64,000 nucleotides of DNA from Zavarzinia marina (GTDB taxonomy: Bacteria > Pseudomonadota > Alphaproteobacteria > Zavarziniales > Zavarziniaceae): positions 1 to 64,000 of the forward strand of contig NZ_JAKGSB010000002.1 in NCBI RefSeq assembly GCF_021568905.1, given 5' to 3'. Positions 1 through 8,965 of the stretch are shown here, piece by piece (the stretch's first letter is position 1; each line of letters starts with the position of its first letter). The notes beneath the pieces are model-generated. The model saw only the letters and a list, made by a program, of their open reading frames with translations. It made no database searches and had not been told where the DNA came from. The position numbers and the translations under genes are program-made.

Positions 1-111
1 CGGCAGCCGCTCGTCGAATTCCGCGTGATACTTGCTGTCGAGATAGTCCCGGTATTTCTCCGGCGGCAGGCCAGCATGCCCGTCACCCGATATCACAAGA
101 AAGCGGTCCAT
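1..111 (-). CDS. Amidohydrolase-family protein, N-terminal fragment
   Basis: Only the first 37 codons lie in the window; the gene runs off the left edge. The start ATG at 111 follows a strong ribosome site (GGAGGAAGAG). The visible N-terminus reads MDRFLVISGDGHAG and then a Y-x-x-YL-D-x-K-Y stretch. This resembles the opening of amidohydrolase-2 family proteins, where an early D-x-H contributes to the metal site. Such hydrolases are often found in steroid and aromatic catabolic islands, and this one follows the SDR on the same strand after a 145-bp gap. Family assignment from 37 residues is tentative; substrate unknown. Confidence 0.55.
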   Translation of the reverse strand, partial: MDRFLVISGDGHAGLPPEKYRDYLDSKYHAEFDERLP

Positions 112-256
112 CTCTTCCTCCGATTATCATTTGGCCGGCATGACCGGCTTTTCTGATCTGAAGCCTAGGCGCTCGGCCCGCCAGCGGGAAGGCGACAGGG
201 GCGAATTGACCGTTCTCGACCGTGAACAATGGCGCCTTCGGAAACCTTAGGCGTTA

Positions 257-1048
257 CTATTTCAGATAGCTCATGTTCATGGGCAGGATCAGGCCGCCGT
301 CGACCACCAGTTCGGCCCCGGTGATCATGGCCGCCTTGTCGCTCATGAAGAACAGCACGGCCTCGGCGATGTCTTCGGCGCTGCACATGCGGCCAAGCGG
401 CACGTCGCGGGTCATCGCTTCCTCCATCGCCTCGCGCCCGCCGAACAGCAGGGAGACGGGTTCCAGCATGGGCGTGCTGACATAGCCCGGAATGACCGTG
501 TTGCAGCGGATCGGCGGGTCGAACAGCGCCCCTGACAGCGCCGCCGATTTCGACATCATGCGCACCGCCGCCTTGGTGGTGTTGTAGGCGAAGGAGGCGG
601 CATGAGCATGCACGCCCTGAACCGACGAGACGTTGACGATGGCCCCGCCCCGCCCGGTCGCCGCGATCGCCTGGATGCCGTGCTTGCAGCCGAGGAAGGT
701 GCCGGTCTGATTGACGCCGACGATGGTCTGCCAATCCTCCATCTCGAGGGCGGCGACACTGGCGGTATGGCTGATGCCGGCGGCGTTGAGGACGAAGTCG
801 AGGCCGCCGAAGCGGGCGGTCGCAGCCGCCGTCGCGGCCGTCCAGTCCGCCTCATCCGCGACGTTGAGACGGACGTAGAGCGCCCCCTCCCCCAATTCGG
901 CGGCGTAAGCCGGGCCCTTGGTCTCGTCCAGGTCGGCGATCACGACATGGGCGCCGCGATCATGGAAGCCCCGGACCACGGCCCGCCCGATGCCGGAAGC
1001 GCCACCCGTGACCAGGGCGACGCGGCCCGCGAAATCCTGTCCGCTCAT
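257..1048 (-). CDS. SDR-family NAD(P)-dependent oxidoreductase
   Basis: A 263-residue classical short-chain dehydrogenase/reductase, cytoplasmic. The cofactor loop TGGASGIG is at about residues 14-21, NAAG follows mid-protein, and the catalytic serine (NVSSVQG) precedes the Y-N-T-T-K pair. I chose ATG 1048 rather than a start 27 bases upstream because it lies 7 bases after the hydratase stop and has GTGAGG before it; the longer reading would overlap the hydratase. It is the second gene of a tight pair with the hydratase and probably oxidises or reduces an alcohol/ketone intermediate of the pathway. The substrate cannot be read from sequence. Confidence 0.9.
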   Translation of the reverse strand: MSGQDFAGRVALVTGGASGIGRAVVRGFHDRGAHVVIADLDETKGPAYAAELGEGALYVRLNVADEADWTAATAAATARFGGLDFVLNAAGISHTASVAALEMEDWQTIVGVNQTGTFLGCKHGIQAIAATGRGGAIVNVSSVQGVHAHAASFAYNTTKAAVRMMSKSAALSGALFDPPIRCNTVIPGYVSTPMLEPVSLLFGGREAMEEAMTRDVPLGRMCSAEDIAEAVLFFMSDKAAMITGAELVVDGGLILPMNMSYLK

Positions 1049-1055
1049 GACGGCC

Positions 1056-1841
1056 TCACGGGACGAAATTGGCATGGCAGGTGCCGATGCCCTGGATCGA
1101 GACGCGGATGGCGTCGCCCGCCACCACCGGGATCAGTGCCGCCAGGGAGCCGGACAGGATCACCTCCCCCGCCTTCAGGGGAATGCCGCGCGCGCCCAGG
1201 GTATTGGCCAGCCAGGCCATGGCGTTGACCGGCGAATCCAGGGTGGCGGCCCCGGCCCCGGTGCCGACGATGCGGCCGTTCTTCTCGATGATCATGCCGG
1301 CGAGCGCGAGATCGAGGCGGCTCGGGTCGACCAGCCGGTCGCCCAGCACGAAGACCCCGCAGGAGGCATTGTCGGCGACCGTATCGGCGATCGCGATCTT
1401 CCAGTCGGTGATCCGGCTGTCGACGATCTCCAGGCAGGCGATCACCCCCTCGGTCGCGCGCAGCACGTCGGCATTGGTGACGCCCGGCCCCATCAGGTCG
1501 CGCTTCAGGACGAAGCCGATCTCGCCCTCGGCCCTTGGCTGGATCATGGTCGACATCGAAATGTCGCCCCGCTCCGGCACCGCCATGTCGGCCAGCAGCA
1601 TGCCGAAATCGGGCTGGGTCACGCCCAGCATGCTCTGCACCGGGCGCGAGGTGACGCCGATCTTCTTGCCGATGACACGATTGCCGCCGGCGATCCGATG
1701 CGACAGAAACGCGGTCTGGATCGCATAGGCGTCGTCGACCGTGATCTCGAAGCCCCGGCCGGTCAGGGGCGAAACGGTGCGGCGCGCCACCAGGGCCTCG
1801 TGCAACTCGAGACCCAGCGCCGCGACTCTATCCTGGTCCAT
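1056..1841 (-). CDS. 2-hydroxypenta-2,4-dienoate (2-keto-4-pentenoate) hydratase, HsaE/MhpD-like
   Basis: A 261-residue member of the fumarylacetoacetate-hydrolase-related hydratases that add water to 2-hydroxypentadienoates made after meta-cleavage, giving 4-hydroxy-2-oxo acids. Recognisable blocks are GKKIGVTS near residue 60, the E-x-E metal-binding region in PRAEGEIGF, and the C-terminal GSLAALIPV-x-AGD. Length matches MhpD/HsaE. An in-frame TTG lies 15 bases upstream, but ATG 1841 is the more conventional start; neither has a strong ribosome site. It follows a hairpin (1862-1888) that may separate it from the DUF1329 gene, and precedes the SDR by 7 bases. The downstream aldolase and acyl-CoA-forming dehydrogenase of such pathways are not in the window. 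Confidence 0.88.
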   Translation of the reverse strand: MDQDRVAALGLELHEALVARRTVSPLTGRGFEITVDDAYAIQTAFLSHRIAGGNRVIGKKIGVTSRPVQSMLGVTQPDFGMLLADMAVPERGDISMSTMIQPRAEGEIGFVLKRDLMGPGVTNADVLRATEGVIACLEIVDSRITDWKIAIADTVADNASCGVFVLGDRLVDPSRLDLALAGMIIEKNGRIVGTGAGAATLDSPVNAMAWLANTLGARGIPLKAGEVILSGSLAALIPVVAGDAIRVSIQGIGTCHANFVP

Positions 1842-1861
1842 CGCTGCTGCTTTCAAGGAAA

Positions 1862-1888
1862 CGCCGGCGGCCGGTGCGGCCGCCGGCG
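1862..1888 (-). terminator. Strong GC hairpin between the DUF1329 and hydratase genes
   Basis: Perfect 11-bp inverted repeat (CGCCGGCGGCC and its complement) with a 5-base loop, followed on the minus strand by TTTCCTTG. It sits after the DUF1329 stop and just before the hydratase start, so it looks like a terminator or attenuator that lowers read-through from the transport genes into the hydratase/SDR pair. The U-tract is weak. Confidence 0.6.
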
Positions 1889-1899
1889 AAGGGAAACGA

Positions 1900-3276
1900 T
1901 CAGACGCCGCGCCGCTTCAGTTCGGCCGGGGTGTAGTCGCCCGGATCGCGACCGCCCTCGTTGAACTTCGGCTTGTTGCGGATCTCGTTGGTCAGGCGAT
2001 CGGCCATATAGGCGCCCGAGACCAGATCGTGATAGCAGCACACGCGGGTCATGAAGATCTGCGCCGCGTAATCGTAGGACACGGTATTGAGGGCGAAACG
2101 ATAGAGCTCGCCCCGCGCGTCATACATGTCGGCCAGCAGCGGCAGATGGGTATCCTCGTCCGCATAGATGGTGCGCGCGCCGTAGATGTGACGGATGCCG
2201 TCCTTCAGCTTCGCCCGCAGTTCCCAGACGCGGTGCAGTTCCCAGCGCATGAAGTCCGGGTTGAGATGCGAGGTGCCGAGCATCTCCTTGTAGGACGCAT
2301 TCGGATCCTCGACCTTGTAGTTGTTGTAGGGCACGAAGATTTCCTTCCGCCCCACCAGTTCCCAGGTATAGCGCTTGGGCGACTGGGTCCACAGGCGGGT
2401 GTCGTCGACCGTGTGGAAGCCGCCCGGGCCGAGCGGATAGTCGCCCGAGACTTCCGGCGCCTGCTTCACGCGCCGCGTGCCGGGGATGTACTGATAGGCG
2501 AGCGTCGGCGTGTTGTCGAAGTCCCAGGCCTCGATGACCAGGGCGATCGAACCGCGCTCGCGCTCCGGCTTGGTGGTTTCGCGGAACACGAAGGACGACT
2601 GGGGCGAGCCGTCGATGCGCGGCACGCTCGGGTCATAGGGCGGGGCATAGATGTCCCACTTCTGCGCGCCCCAGGCGATGTTGCCGTCGGGATAGACCAC
2701 CGCCTCGTCATAGGTACCGGTCTCGGTGAAGGCCTTGGTGGCGGTGATGATGTTCCAGATCTGCTCGATGCCCGATTTCGGGAACGGGAAGGCGGCGCCG
2801 GCCTTCACGTTGGTCACGCCTTCCTGGCTCGGCGTCAGCGCCGAAAGCTGGGCGTTCTGCTTGATCTGCTCGTGGGTCCAGTCGTTGTAGCGGAAGTCGC
2901 GATGGCACGGATAGACGTGCATCTTGAAGGTTTCCGGATAGCGCTTGAACATTTCCTGCTGGCCAGCGGACAGCTTGTCGGCGTAATTCGCGACGTTCTG
3001 CGCCGTGATGGTGAACAGCGGCTGTTCCGAGGCATAGGGATCCGGCAGCGGATTGCCGGTGCCGGCGAAGGAAATGCCCGGCGGCGTGCCCAGCCATTTT
3101 CCCGACCAGGGTGCGATGGAACCGTCGGCGTTGCCTTCCTTGATCGCGCCCATGGGCGTCAGCGAGGCGCCGAGCTGGCCGATCTCGTCGGCCGTGGCCT
3201 TGCCGAAGGCGAATTTCGGCATCGCGGCGAGCAGGCCGGCGGTCCCGACACCCTTGACGAAGGTTCTGCGATCCAT
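1900..3276 (-). CDS. DUF1329 domain protein, LolA/LolB-like periplasmic factor
   Basis: A 458-residue DUF1329 protein. The N-terminus MDRRTFVKG followed by a hydrophobic stretch ending near residue 27 looks like a twin-arginine signal, so export folded to the periplasm is likely. The body carries the DUF1329 pattern of W-, Y- and P-rich blocks (WDIYAPPYDP, TRLWTQSPKRYTWELVGRKEIFVPYNNYK). The fold is related to lipoprotein carriers LolA/LolB. Start ATG 3276 has GGAGGAGACC. It is 27 bases downstream of the DUF1302 gene. DUF1302-DUF1329 pairs, usually with an RND transporter, recur in clusters for hydrophobic substrates such as steroids and terpenoids, which suggests a role in moving substrate across the envelope. 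The exact biochemical role is unproven. Confidence 0.9.
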   Translation of the reverse strand: MDRRTFVKGVGTAGLLAAMPKFAFGKATADEIGQLGASLTPMGAIKEGNADGSIAPWSGKWLGTPPGISFAGTGNPLPDPYASEQPLFTITAQNVANYADKLSAGQQEMFKRYPETFKMHVYPCHRDFRYNDWTHEQIKQNAQLSALTPSQEGVTNVKAGAAFPFPKSGIEQIWNIITATKAFTETGTYDEAVVYPDGNIAWGAQKWDIYAPPYDPSVPRIDGSPQSSFVFRETTKPERERGSIALVIEAWDFDNTPTLAYQYIPGTRRVKQAPEVSGDYPLGPGGFHTVDDTRLWTQSPKRYTWELVGRKEIFVPYNNYKVEDPNASYKEMLGTSHLNPDFMRWELHRVWELRAKLKDGIRHIYGARTIYADEDTHLPLLADMYDARGELYRFALNTVSYDYAAQIFMTRVCCYHDLVSGAYMADRLTNEIRNKPKFNEGGRDPGDYTPAELKRRGV

Positions 3277-3303
3277 GGTGTCTCCTCCGTTGTCCGTTAT
3301 TGG

Positions 3304-5310
3304 TCAGAACGTGTATTTGGCGGTCGCGATGACATAGTCGCGATCCACGAGCGGTGTATAGGTCGAATCGTAGTCGCCGAAGAAGGCATTGTAGACGACG
3401 CCGATTTCGAGATTGTTGAGGTAGCGGAACTTCACCCCCGCCGAAACCCGCACGTCGCCCGCGCCCGACAGCGAGCCGAGCGCGCCGCTGTAGGCCGGAT
3501 CGCCGAAGGCGATGCCGAAGGTGACGGGAACATACATGTCCCAGCCGCCCGGGAAGACGTCGGTATAGGCGAATTCCGCGAGCCCCTGGAAGCCCCAGGA
3601 CGTCTCGTCGCCCGAGAGCTTGTTGAAGGCGTTGATGTTGTTGCCGTTGCCGTCCTGCAGCGGCTGGCCGTCGCTGTCGTAGAGATAGAGCGTATCGTGC
3701 CGCACCACATGGTTCACGCTGACTTCGCCGAGCAGCGTGAGCGAGTCCCAATAGGGCGAGGAGCCGAGCACCGAGAGCGCGTTCAGATTGGCCTGCCAGA
3801 TGTCGCCGCGCACCGGCTGCGGCGCCTTGATGCCCGAGATGTAGCCGTCCACCAGCAGCGGCGCATCCTGGCGATAGGCGAAGTCGAAGCCGAAGTTGAT
3901 GGCGCCGACCGACGTCGAGGCGCTGAAGCCGTAGAGCTTCACGTCGTCGAAATAGGTGATGGTCGAACTGTAGGGCAGATAGAGCGGGGCGACGGTGCCG
4001 ACGATGTCGTCGATCGACCCCGTGACCTGGTCCTCGATGCCGCCGCAATCCTGCCCCAGCAGGCCGCAGACGAGATCGGTGACGGCGCCGAACACGGTGC
4101 CGGGCCGGAACACGTCGGTCCGCGGCGTGTCGATATCGAGGACCGGCAGCGGGTTCTTCTCGTGATACTTGATGAAATAGACGCCGGTGTTGATGGCATC
4201 CGTCAGCAGATAGGTGAAGCCGATGCCCCATTGCGCCGAATTGTTCGGCTTCTTCTCGCCGATCACGGGCACGTCGAAGCGCTGGTCGTCGGGATTGCCG
4301 ACCCCGAGCACGTTCTGGCTGAGGATGTTCGACAGAAGCTGCGCGACCTGCTGGGGAATGGCCAGCGTGTCGCAATTGGGGATCGACTGGCTGAGCGTGC
4401 AGGCCGAGGCATATTGCTGGATCACGCTGGGGAACGGATTGACCGAGCCGTAGGCGAACTGCGAGCCGGGGCCGACCAGATCGGCGCGGCTGAAGTAGGA
4501 GCCGACGCCGTCGAGCTGCGTATTCTCCCAGTCGAACTGATAGTAGCCGATCAGGCTGAGGCGGTCGGTCACGCCCCAGTTCAGGGAGACCTGCGGCGTG
4601 GGCAGCAGGATGTCCTTCACTTCCGCGGCCGGGCTGTTGGCGCGGGTGGCGTCGGCGACGCCCTGGGCAAAGGACGTGTTGCCGAAGAACAGGCTCTCGC
4701 CCCAGGAGACGACATGGCTGCCGACCTTCAGGCTGAGGCTGGTGTCGAAGACGTCGAAATTGCCGTAGGCGAAATAGTCGAGGGCGCGGAAACGGCCGCC
4801 ATTGGCATAGCGCGTCTGGCCGGTGAACTCGTCCGGCGGGCCTTCGTACTTGTTGATGCCGTCCGGATAGGAGACGTCGTTGGAATTCTTGTCGTGATAG
4901 ACGAAGTCGTAGAAGGCGTTGCCGCTCGCCTTGAAGCCGATGTTCTCGTAACGGAAATTGGCCTCCATCAGGGCGGAGAAGGCATTGGTGATCAGGTCGC
5001 CCTTTTTGAAGTTCCGGTTCGGATCGTCGAAATTATAGACCTTCGGGGTCTCCGTGCTGACCTGCAGCACGGGCAGCAGCGGCACCTGGGGCAGGATGAA
5101 GACCGTGGCGTATTCCGTCTCCGGATCCATGGTCTTCGGGCTCGGATCTTCCGCGCGCATGCCGATCGAATAGGCCGTCGTCATGTTCACCGACAGGGTG
5201 GCGCCATTGTCGAATTCATAGACTTCCGCGAGCGCGAAGCCGCTGGCGCCGAGCAGGCCCGTCAGAAGTGCCGTCTCCAGCACCGTCCGGGCCGCGGTCC
5301 GCCGCCTCAT
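3304..5310 (-). CDS. DUF1302 outer-membrane beta-barrel protein
   Basis: A 668-residue DUF1302 protein with a cleavable signal peptide (hydrophobic LLTGLLGASGFALA after MRRRTAART). The mature part is rich in alternating aromatic strands (GINFGFDFAYRQDAP, LNWGVTDRLSLIGYYQFDWENTQ) and ends KYTF, with a C-terminal aromatic as in outer-membrane barrels. An earlier in-frame start 138 bases upstream is ignored because ATG 5310 begins the signal peptide and is preceded by AGGGTGG. It heads the DUF1302-DUF1329 pair. It probably forms an outer-membrane channel for a hydrophobic growth substrate. Four cysteines in two short segments (near CGLLGQDCG and CTLSQSIPNC) may form disulfides in extracellular loops. 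Confidence 0.9.
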   Translation of the reverse strand: MRRRTAARTVLETALLTGLLGASGFALAEVYEFDNGATLSVNMTTAYSIGMRAEDPSPKTMDPETEYATVFILPQVPLLPVLQVSTETPKVYNFDDPNRNFKKGDLITNAFSALMEANFRYENIGFKASGNAFYDFVYHDKNSNDVSYPDGINKYEGPPDEFTGQTRYANGGRFRALDYFAYGNFDVFDTSLSLKVGSHVVSWGESLFFGNTSFAQGVADATRANSPAAEVKDILLPTPQVSLNWGVTDRLSLIGYYQFDWENTQLDGVGSYFSRADLVGPGSQFAYGSVNPFPSVIQQYASACTLSQSIPNCDTLAIPQQVAQLLSNILSQNVLGVGNPDDQRFDVPVIGEKKPNNSAQWGIGFTYLLTDAINTGVYFIKYHEKNPLPVLDIDTPRTDVFRPGTVFGAVTDLVCGLLGQDCGGIEDQVTGSIDDIVGTVAPLYLPYSSTITYFDDVKLYGFSASTSVGAINFGFDFAYRQDAPLLVDGYISGIKAPQPVRGDIWQANLNALSVLGSSPYWDSLTLLGEVSVNHVVRHDTLYLYDSDGQPLQDGNGNNINAFNKLSGDETSWGFQGLAEFAYTDVFPGGWDMYVPVTFGIAFGDPAYSGALGSLSGAGDVRVSAGVKFRYLNNLEIGVVYNAFFGDYDSTYTPLVDRDYVIATAKYTF

Positions 5311-5479
5311 GTGTCTACCACCCTTTCGTATCATTCTGCGGTCCCCCCGAGCCTGCCATCCGCCGCCCCATTCGGGCGATCTTTCCGTTCCGTCGATTAG
5401 GTCGCGGCGCTCTCCGTCGCCCAACCCCCATTTGCACCCGAAGCGCAAAAATACCCCCGCCCCGGATCGAACTGCCGCG

Positions 5480-6328
5480 TCAGGCCCGCTCCCGTCCGAG
5501 GAAGGCGATGCATTCGGCGTTGAAATAGTCCCGGTCCTCGATCATCACCCAATGGCCGCACTGGTTGGAGATGATGACCTTGGCTTCCGGTACCCCGTCC
5601 GCCAGGATCTTGGCGTGGGCGACCGGCAGGAACTTGTCGTGGGTGCCCCAGAAGGCGAGCACCGGGCATTTGATCTCGTGCAGGCGATCGGCATAGACGC
5701 CGACCTGCATCGAGGCATAGACCGGGATCGGCTGTTGCAGTGCAACCGGGTAACGTTCGGCGACCGCCTCGTCGGTGACATGTTTCGGATCGTGCACCAG
5801 GTGACCGAGGAGATCCCGGAAATCCGGCTCGTTGAACGGCCGGTTGGAGACGAACTGCAGCATGCGCAGCACGCCCGGCATGGTGAAGGCATATTCCTGC
5901 GGTTCCTGCAGGCCGCCGGGCGCCATCAGGATCAGCTTCGGCACCAGTTCGGGAAAGGTCAGGGTGAACTGCAGGGAGATGGCGCCGCCCAGGGAATTGC
6001 CCAGCGGAACCACCTGGGTGACACCCAGGGCATCGACCAGGGCCTTCATGCAGGCGACGTGGAGATCGGTGGTGTATTCCGCGTCCTCGGGCATGGACGA
6101 GAGGCCGTAGCCCAGGTAGTCGGGCACCAGGACGTGATAGCCGGCCTCGGCGAAGACGCCCATGTTGCCCTTGAAATTCGAATAGCCGCTGGCGCCCGGG
6201 CCCGAGCCGTGCAGGCAGAGGATGGTCGGCTTCGCCGCCGAGGGCGTGCCCACCTCGTGATAGTGCAGCCGTCGCCCGCCTTCGAGGTCGAGGTATTTTC
6301 CGACGGGAATGGGGGTCTGCGCGCTCAC
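5480..6328 (-). CDS. Alpha/beta-fold meta-cleavage-product hydrolase, HsaD/BphD-like
   Basis: A 282-residue serine hydrolase of the C-C bond hydrolase group that splits the ring-opened product of extradiol dioxygenases. The oxyanion-side motif GSGPGASGYSNF near residue 54 is characteristic. The nucleophile elbow is GNSLGG, and the C-terminal GHW supplies the catalytic histidine. The start is GTG 6328, chosen because GGAGGAG lies 6 bases upstream; the longer in-frame ORF has no comparable site. It sits alone, with a terminator hairpin (6478-6501) upstream and a 169-bp gap to the DUF1302 gene. With the HsaC-like dioxygenase at 10251-11129 it gives two consecutive steps of a meta-cleavage route. 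Confidence 0.88.
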   Translation of the reverse strand: MSAQTPIPVGKYLDLEGGRRLHYHEVGTPSAAKPTILCLHGSGPGASGYSNFKGNMGVFAEAGYHVLVPDYLGYGLSSMPEDAEYTTDLHVACMKALVDALGVTQVVPLGNSLGGAISLQFTLTFPELVPKLILMAPGGLQEPQEYAFTMPGVLRMLQFVSNRPFNEPDFRDLLGHLVHDPKHVTDEAVAERYPVALQQPIPVYASMQVGVYADRLHEIKCPVLAFWGTHDKFLPVAHAKILADGVPEAKVIISNQCGHWVMIEDRDYFNAECIAFLGRERA

Positions 6329-6477
6329 GATGTCTCCTCCGCTCGATGCCGGCTCAACCCGACTTGGGTGCACCATCGCGCCGATGGCGAACCCCTGCAT
6401 GGTCCGTACAGACTAGATCGCGGATCCGGCGGTAAACCGTTGGCAAAACAGTGTTTTCACGGCGCCACCAAAACGCC

Positions 6478-6501
6478 GAAGGGGCGCCGGAGCGCCCCTT
6501 C
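6478..6501 (-). terminator. Hairpin terminator after the RND transporter
   Basis: Perfect 10-bp inverted repeat GAAGGGGCGC / GCGCCCCTTC around a 4-base loop, 22 bases past the transporter stop. On the minus strand it is followed by GGCGTTTTGG, a short T-run. It probably ends the YCF48-RND transcript before the hydrolase gene. Confidence 0.7.
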
Positions 6502-6523
6502 GAAACCTGCCGTCCGGCCGCCT

Positions 6524-8965
6524 TCAGCGCCCGGAGGCGACCGCCGCGTCGACCGCCGGCTCCTCCGCCGCCTCGGGCTCCAGGCCCTTCGCCGGCATCA
6601 GCCAGGCCGCCAGCGCGGGCAGGAGGAAGATCGCGCCGAAGACGTTCACCAGGAACATGAAGGACAGCAGGATGCCCATGTCGGCCTGGAACTTCAGGGC
6701 GGAGAAGGCCCAGGTGAAGACGCCGACCGACATGGTGATCGCCGTGAACAGGGCGGCGGTGCCGCGCTGCTTCATCGCCTCGTAGAAGGCATCGCGCAGG
6801 TTCCGCCCTTCGTGCCGCAGCTCGTGGATCAGGCGCTCGTAGATGTAGATGCCGTAATCGACACCGACGCCAACGCCGAGCGCGATGACCGGCAGGGTCG
6901 AGACCTTCAGTCCGATACCCAGATTGGCCATCAGGGCGTTGCAGAAGATCGAGACGATGGTCAGCGGCACGATGATGCAGATCACCGCCTGCCACGACCT
7001 GAAGGTCAGGAAGCACAGCAGCGAGATCGCCCCGAAGATCGAGAGCAGCATCTCGAGCTCCGCCTCCTCGACCGCCTCGTTGGTGGCGGCGGTCACGCCG
7101 ACATTGCCCGACGCCAGCAGGAAGCGGACGTTCGGCGTGTTCTCGGTGGCGAGGTACTTCTGCACTTCCTCCATCACATGGGCGACCAGGGCGCCGTCGT
7201 GGTTCTTCAGGAAGACGTCCACCTTCATCGCCTGACAGCCCTCGGTATTGAGGCCTATGTCGGGGTTGTAGGCATAGCCGCCGACGGCGAGCCCGCGTTC
7301 GGTGCGCGGCAGGCCGGCCCAGCGCGGATTGCCCTCGTTCATGCCGGCGATCACCATCTTGCCGATGGCCGGCACCGACAGCACCGACTGCACGCCATTG
7401 ATGCCGCGCGCGAAGAGATCGAAGCGGTCGACCGCCGACATCACGTCGTGGGACAGGCAGGCTTCGGTGAAGCCGTCCGTCTCGACGATCACGGTCAATA
7501 TGTCGGTGCCGATGTCGTAGCGCGACAGGATCGCCGCATTGTCGACATTGTAGCGATCGCTGGGCCAGAGTTCCGGCGCGCCCTGGCCGACATCGCCGGT
7601 CTTCAGGTCGCGGGCATAGATCGCCGAAATGACGGCGAGCACGGCCCAGAGGACGAAGATCACCGCCGCCGGCTTTCGCGTCGCCAGGGTCGAGAGCGCC
7701 CACCACGACTTCCGCACCTCGACGCCGTCGTCGACCGCATGGGCGCTCTTCTTGGCCGAACTCTCGAGCCTCACCAGGGACAGCAGCACCGGCAGGATCA
7801 GCTTGTTGGTGACGATCATCAGCATGACGCCCATGGAGGCGGTCATGCCCAGCTCGCGCACGATGTCGATCTCGATGCGCATGATGACGAGGAAACCGAG
7901 GCCATTGGTGATGAGCGCCAGGGCCCCAGGCACGAACAGGGCCTGGAAGGCGAGGCGCGACGCGTCGACCGAGGATTTGCCGGCGATCACCGACTGTTTC
8001 CAGGCGTTCGTCATCTGCACGGCGTGGGAGACGCCGATCGAGAAGATCAGGAAGGGCACCAGGATCGAGATCGGGTCGATGCCCGCGCCGACCATGGGCA
8101 GCAGCCCGCCCAGCCAGATCACCGGCAGCAGGGCGACCACCAGCGACAGGCCGGTCAGCTTCCACGACCGGCAGTAGAGGTAGAGAAGCACCGTCGTGAT
8201 CAGGAACGAGATGCCGAAGAAGGCCATGACCCCCAGCAGGCCGTCGACGATCGCGCCGACGATCATGACGAAACCGATGACGTTGACCTCGATATTCTCG
8301 TTCTCGTATTTGGCGCGCATCTCGTCGAGCTTGTGGGCGAGCTCGTAGTAGTTCACGCGCACGCGCTCGCCGCTCACGTTCTCCTGGATCTCGAACATGA
8401 TCATGGCGTCGCGGCCGTCGTTGCCGACCAGGCGGCCGATGATGCCCGCGTCCTCGACGTTGCGGCGCACCTGTTCCAACTGTTCCGGCGTCTTGTTGAA
8501 GATTTCGGGAATGATCGGGGCGCCGACGAAACCTTCCTCGGTCACCTTGGTGTAGCGGACCGAGGGCGAGAACAGCGAAGTGACGCGGGTGCGGTCGACA
8601 TTGGGCAGGAAGAAGACGTCGTTGGAGAGCTTCTCCATCTCCGTCATGAATTCCTCGTTGTACATGTCGCCGTCGCCCTTCCAGTGCAGGTTCAGCACCA
8701 CCCGGTTGTGACCGGGGAAGATGAAGGCGTATTTGGCGAAAGCCTGCATGAACGGGTGATGGATCGGGATCAGCTTGGCGAACCCCGGATCGAGCTGGAT
8801 GTTGCGCGCCTCATAGCCGAGGAAGCCGGTGATCGCGAGGGCCAGCACCAGGACGACGAAACGCATGCGCAGAAGGAGGTTGGAGGTCGCCTCGACCATG
8901 CGGCGGGTGAAGCTGGTCGACTGATGCGCGCCCGACTGATGGGCCTTGGTTGCCGCCATGATCAT
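6524..8965 (-). CDS. MMPL/RND-superfamily transporter
   Basis: An 813-residue inner-membrane transporter of the MMPL branch of RND. A first transmembrane segment (about residues 33-50) is followed by a large periplasmic loop. Then come two clusters of hydrophobic helices, the first about 230-400 (GLLGVMAFFGISFLITTVLL, ISILVPFLIFSIGVSHA) and the second about 640-790, separated by a second large loop. This is the usual duplicated RND plan, and the length is usual for the sterol-sensing-like bacterial MMPL proteins. ATG 8965 overlaps the stop of the YCF48-like gene in an ATGA, so the two are translationally coupled. Direction of transport and substrate are not readable; context suggests a hydrophobic pathway substrate. 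Confidence 0.92.
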   Translation of the reverse strand: MIMAATKAHQSGAHQSTSFTRRMVEATSNLLLRMRFVVLVLALAITGFLGYEARNIQLDPGFAKLIPIHHPFMQAFAKYAFIFPGHNRVVLNLHWKGDGDMYNEEFMTEMEKLSNDVFFLPNVDRTRVTSLFSPSVRYTKVTEEGFVGAPIIPEIFNKTPEQLEQVRRNVEDAGIIGRLVGNDGRDAMIMFEIQENVSGERVRVNYYELAHKLDEMRAKYENENIEVNVIGFVMIVGAIVDGLLGVMAFFGISFLITTVLLYLYCRSWKLTGLSLVVALLPVIWLGGLLPMVGAGIDPISILVPFLIFSIGVSHAVQMTNAWKQSVIAGKSSVDASRLAFQALFVPGALALITNGLGFLVIMRIEIDIVRELGMTASMGVMLMIVTNKLILPVLLSLVRLESSAKKSAHAVDDGVEVRKSWWALSTLATRKPAAVIFVLWAVLAVISAIYARDLKTGDVGQGAPELWPSDRYNVDNAAILSRYDIGTDILTVIVETDGFTEACLSHDVMSAVDRFDLFARGINGVQSVLSVPAIGKMVIAGMNEGNPRWAGLPRTERGLAVGGYAYNPDIGLNTEGCQAMKVDVFLKNHDGALVAHVMEEVQKYLATENTPNVRFLLASGNVGVTAATNEAVEEAELEMLLSIFGAISLLCFLTFRSWQAVICIIVPLTIVSIFCNALMANLGIGLKVSTLPVIALGVGVGVDYGIYIYERLIHELRHEGRNLRDAFYEAMKQRGTAALFTAITMSVGVFTWAFSALKFQADMGILLSFMFLVNVFGAIFLLPALAAWLMPAKGLEPEAAEEPAVDAAVASGR

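Noticed and set aside
133-147. GCCGG-5-CCGGC stem followed by TTTTC near the left edge as a plus-strand terminator
   Set aside because: No plus-strand gene ends there and the stem is only 5 bp.
1741-5400. Very long plus-strand open frame (1219 codons) opposite the DUF1329/DUF1302 genes
   Set aside because: It is an antisense shadow common in high-GC DNA: composition is R/G/H-rich, no family is seen, and the minus-strand genes have signals, motifs and ribosome sites.
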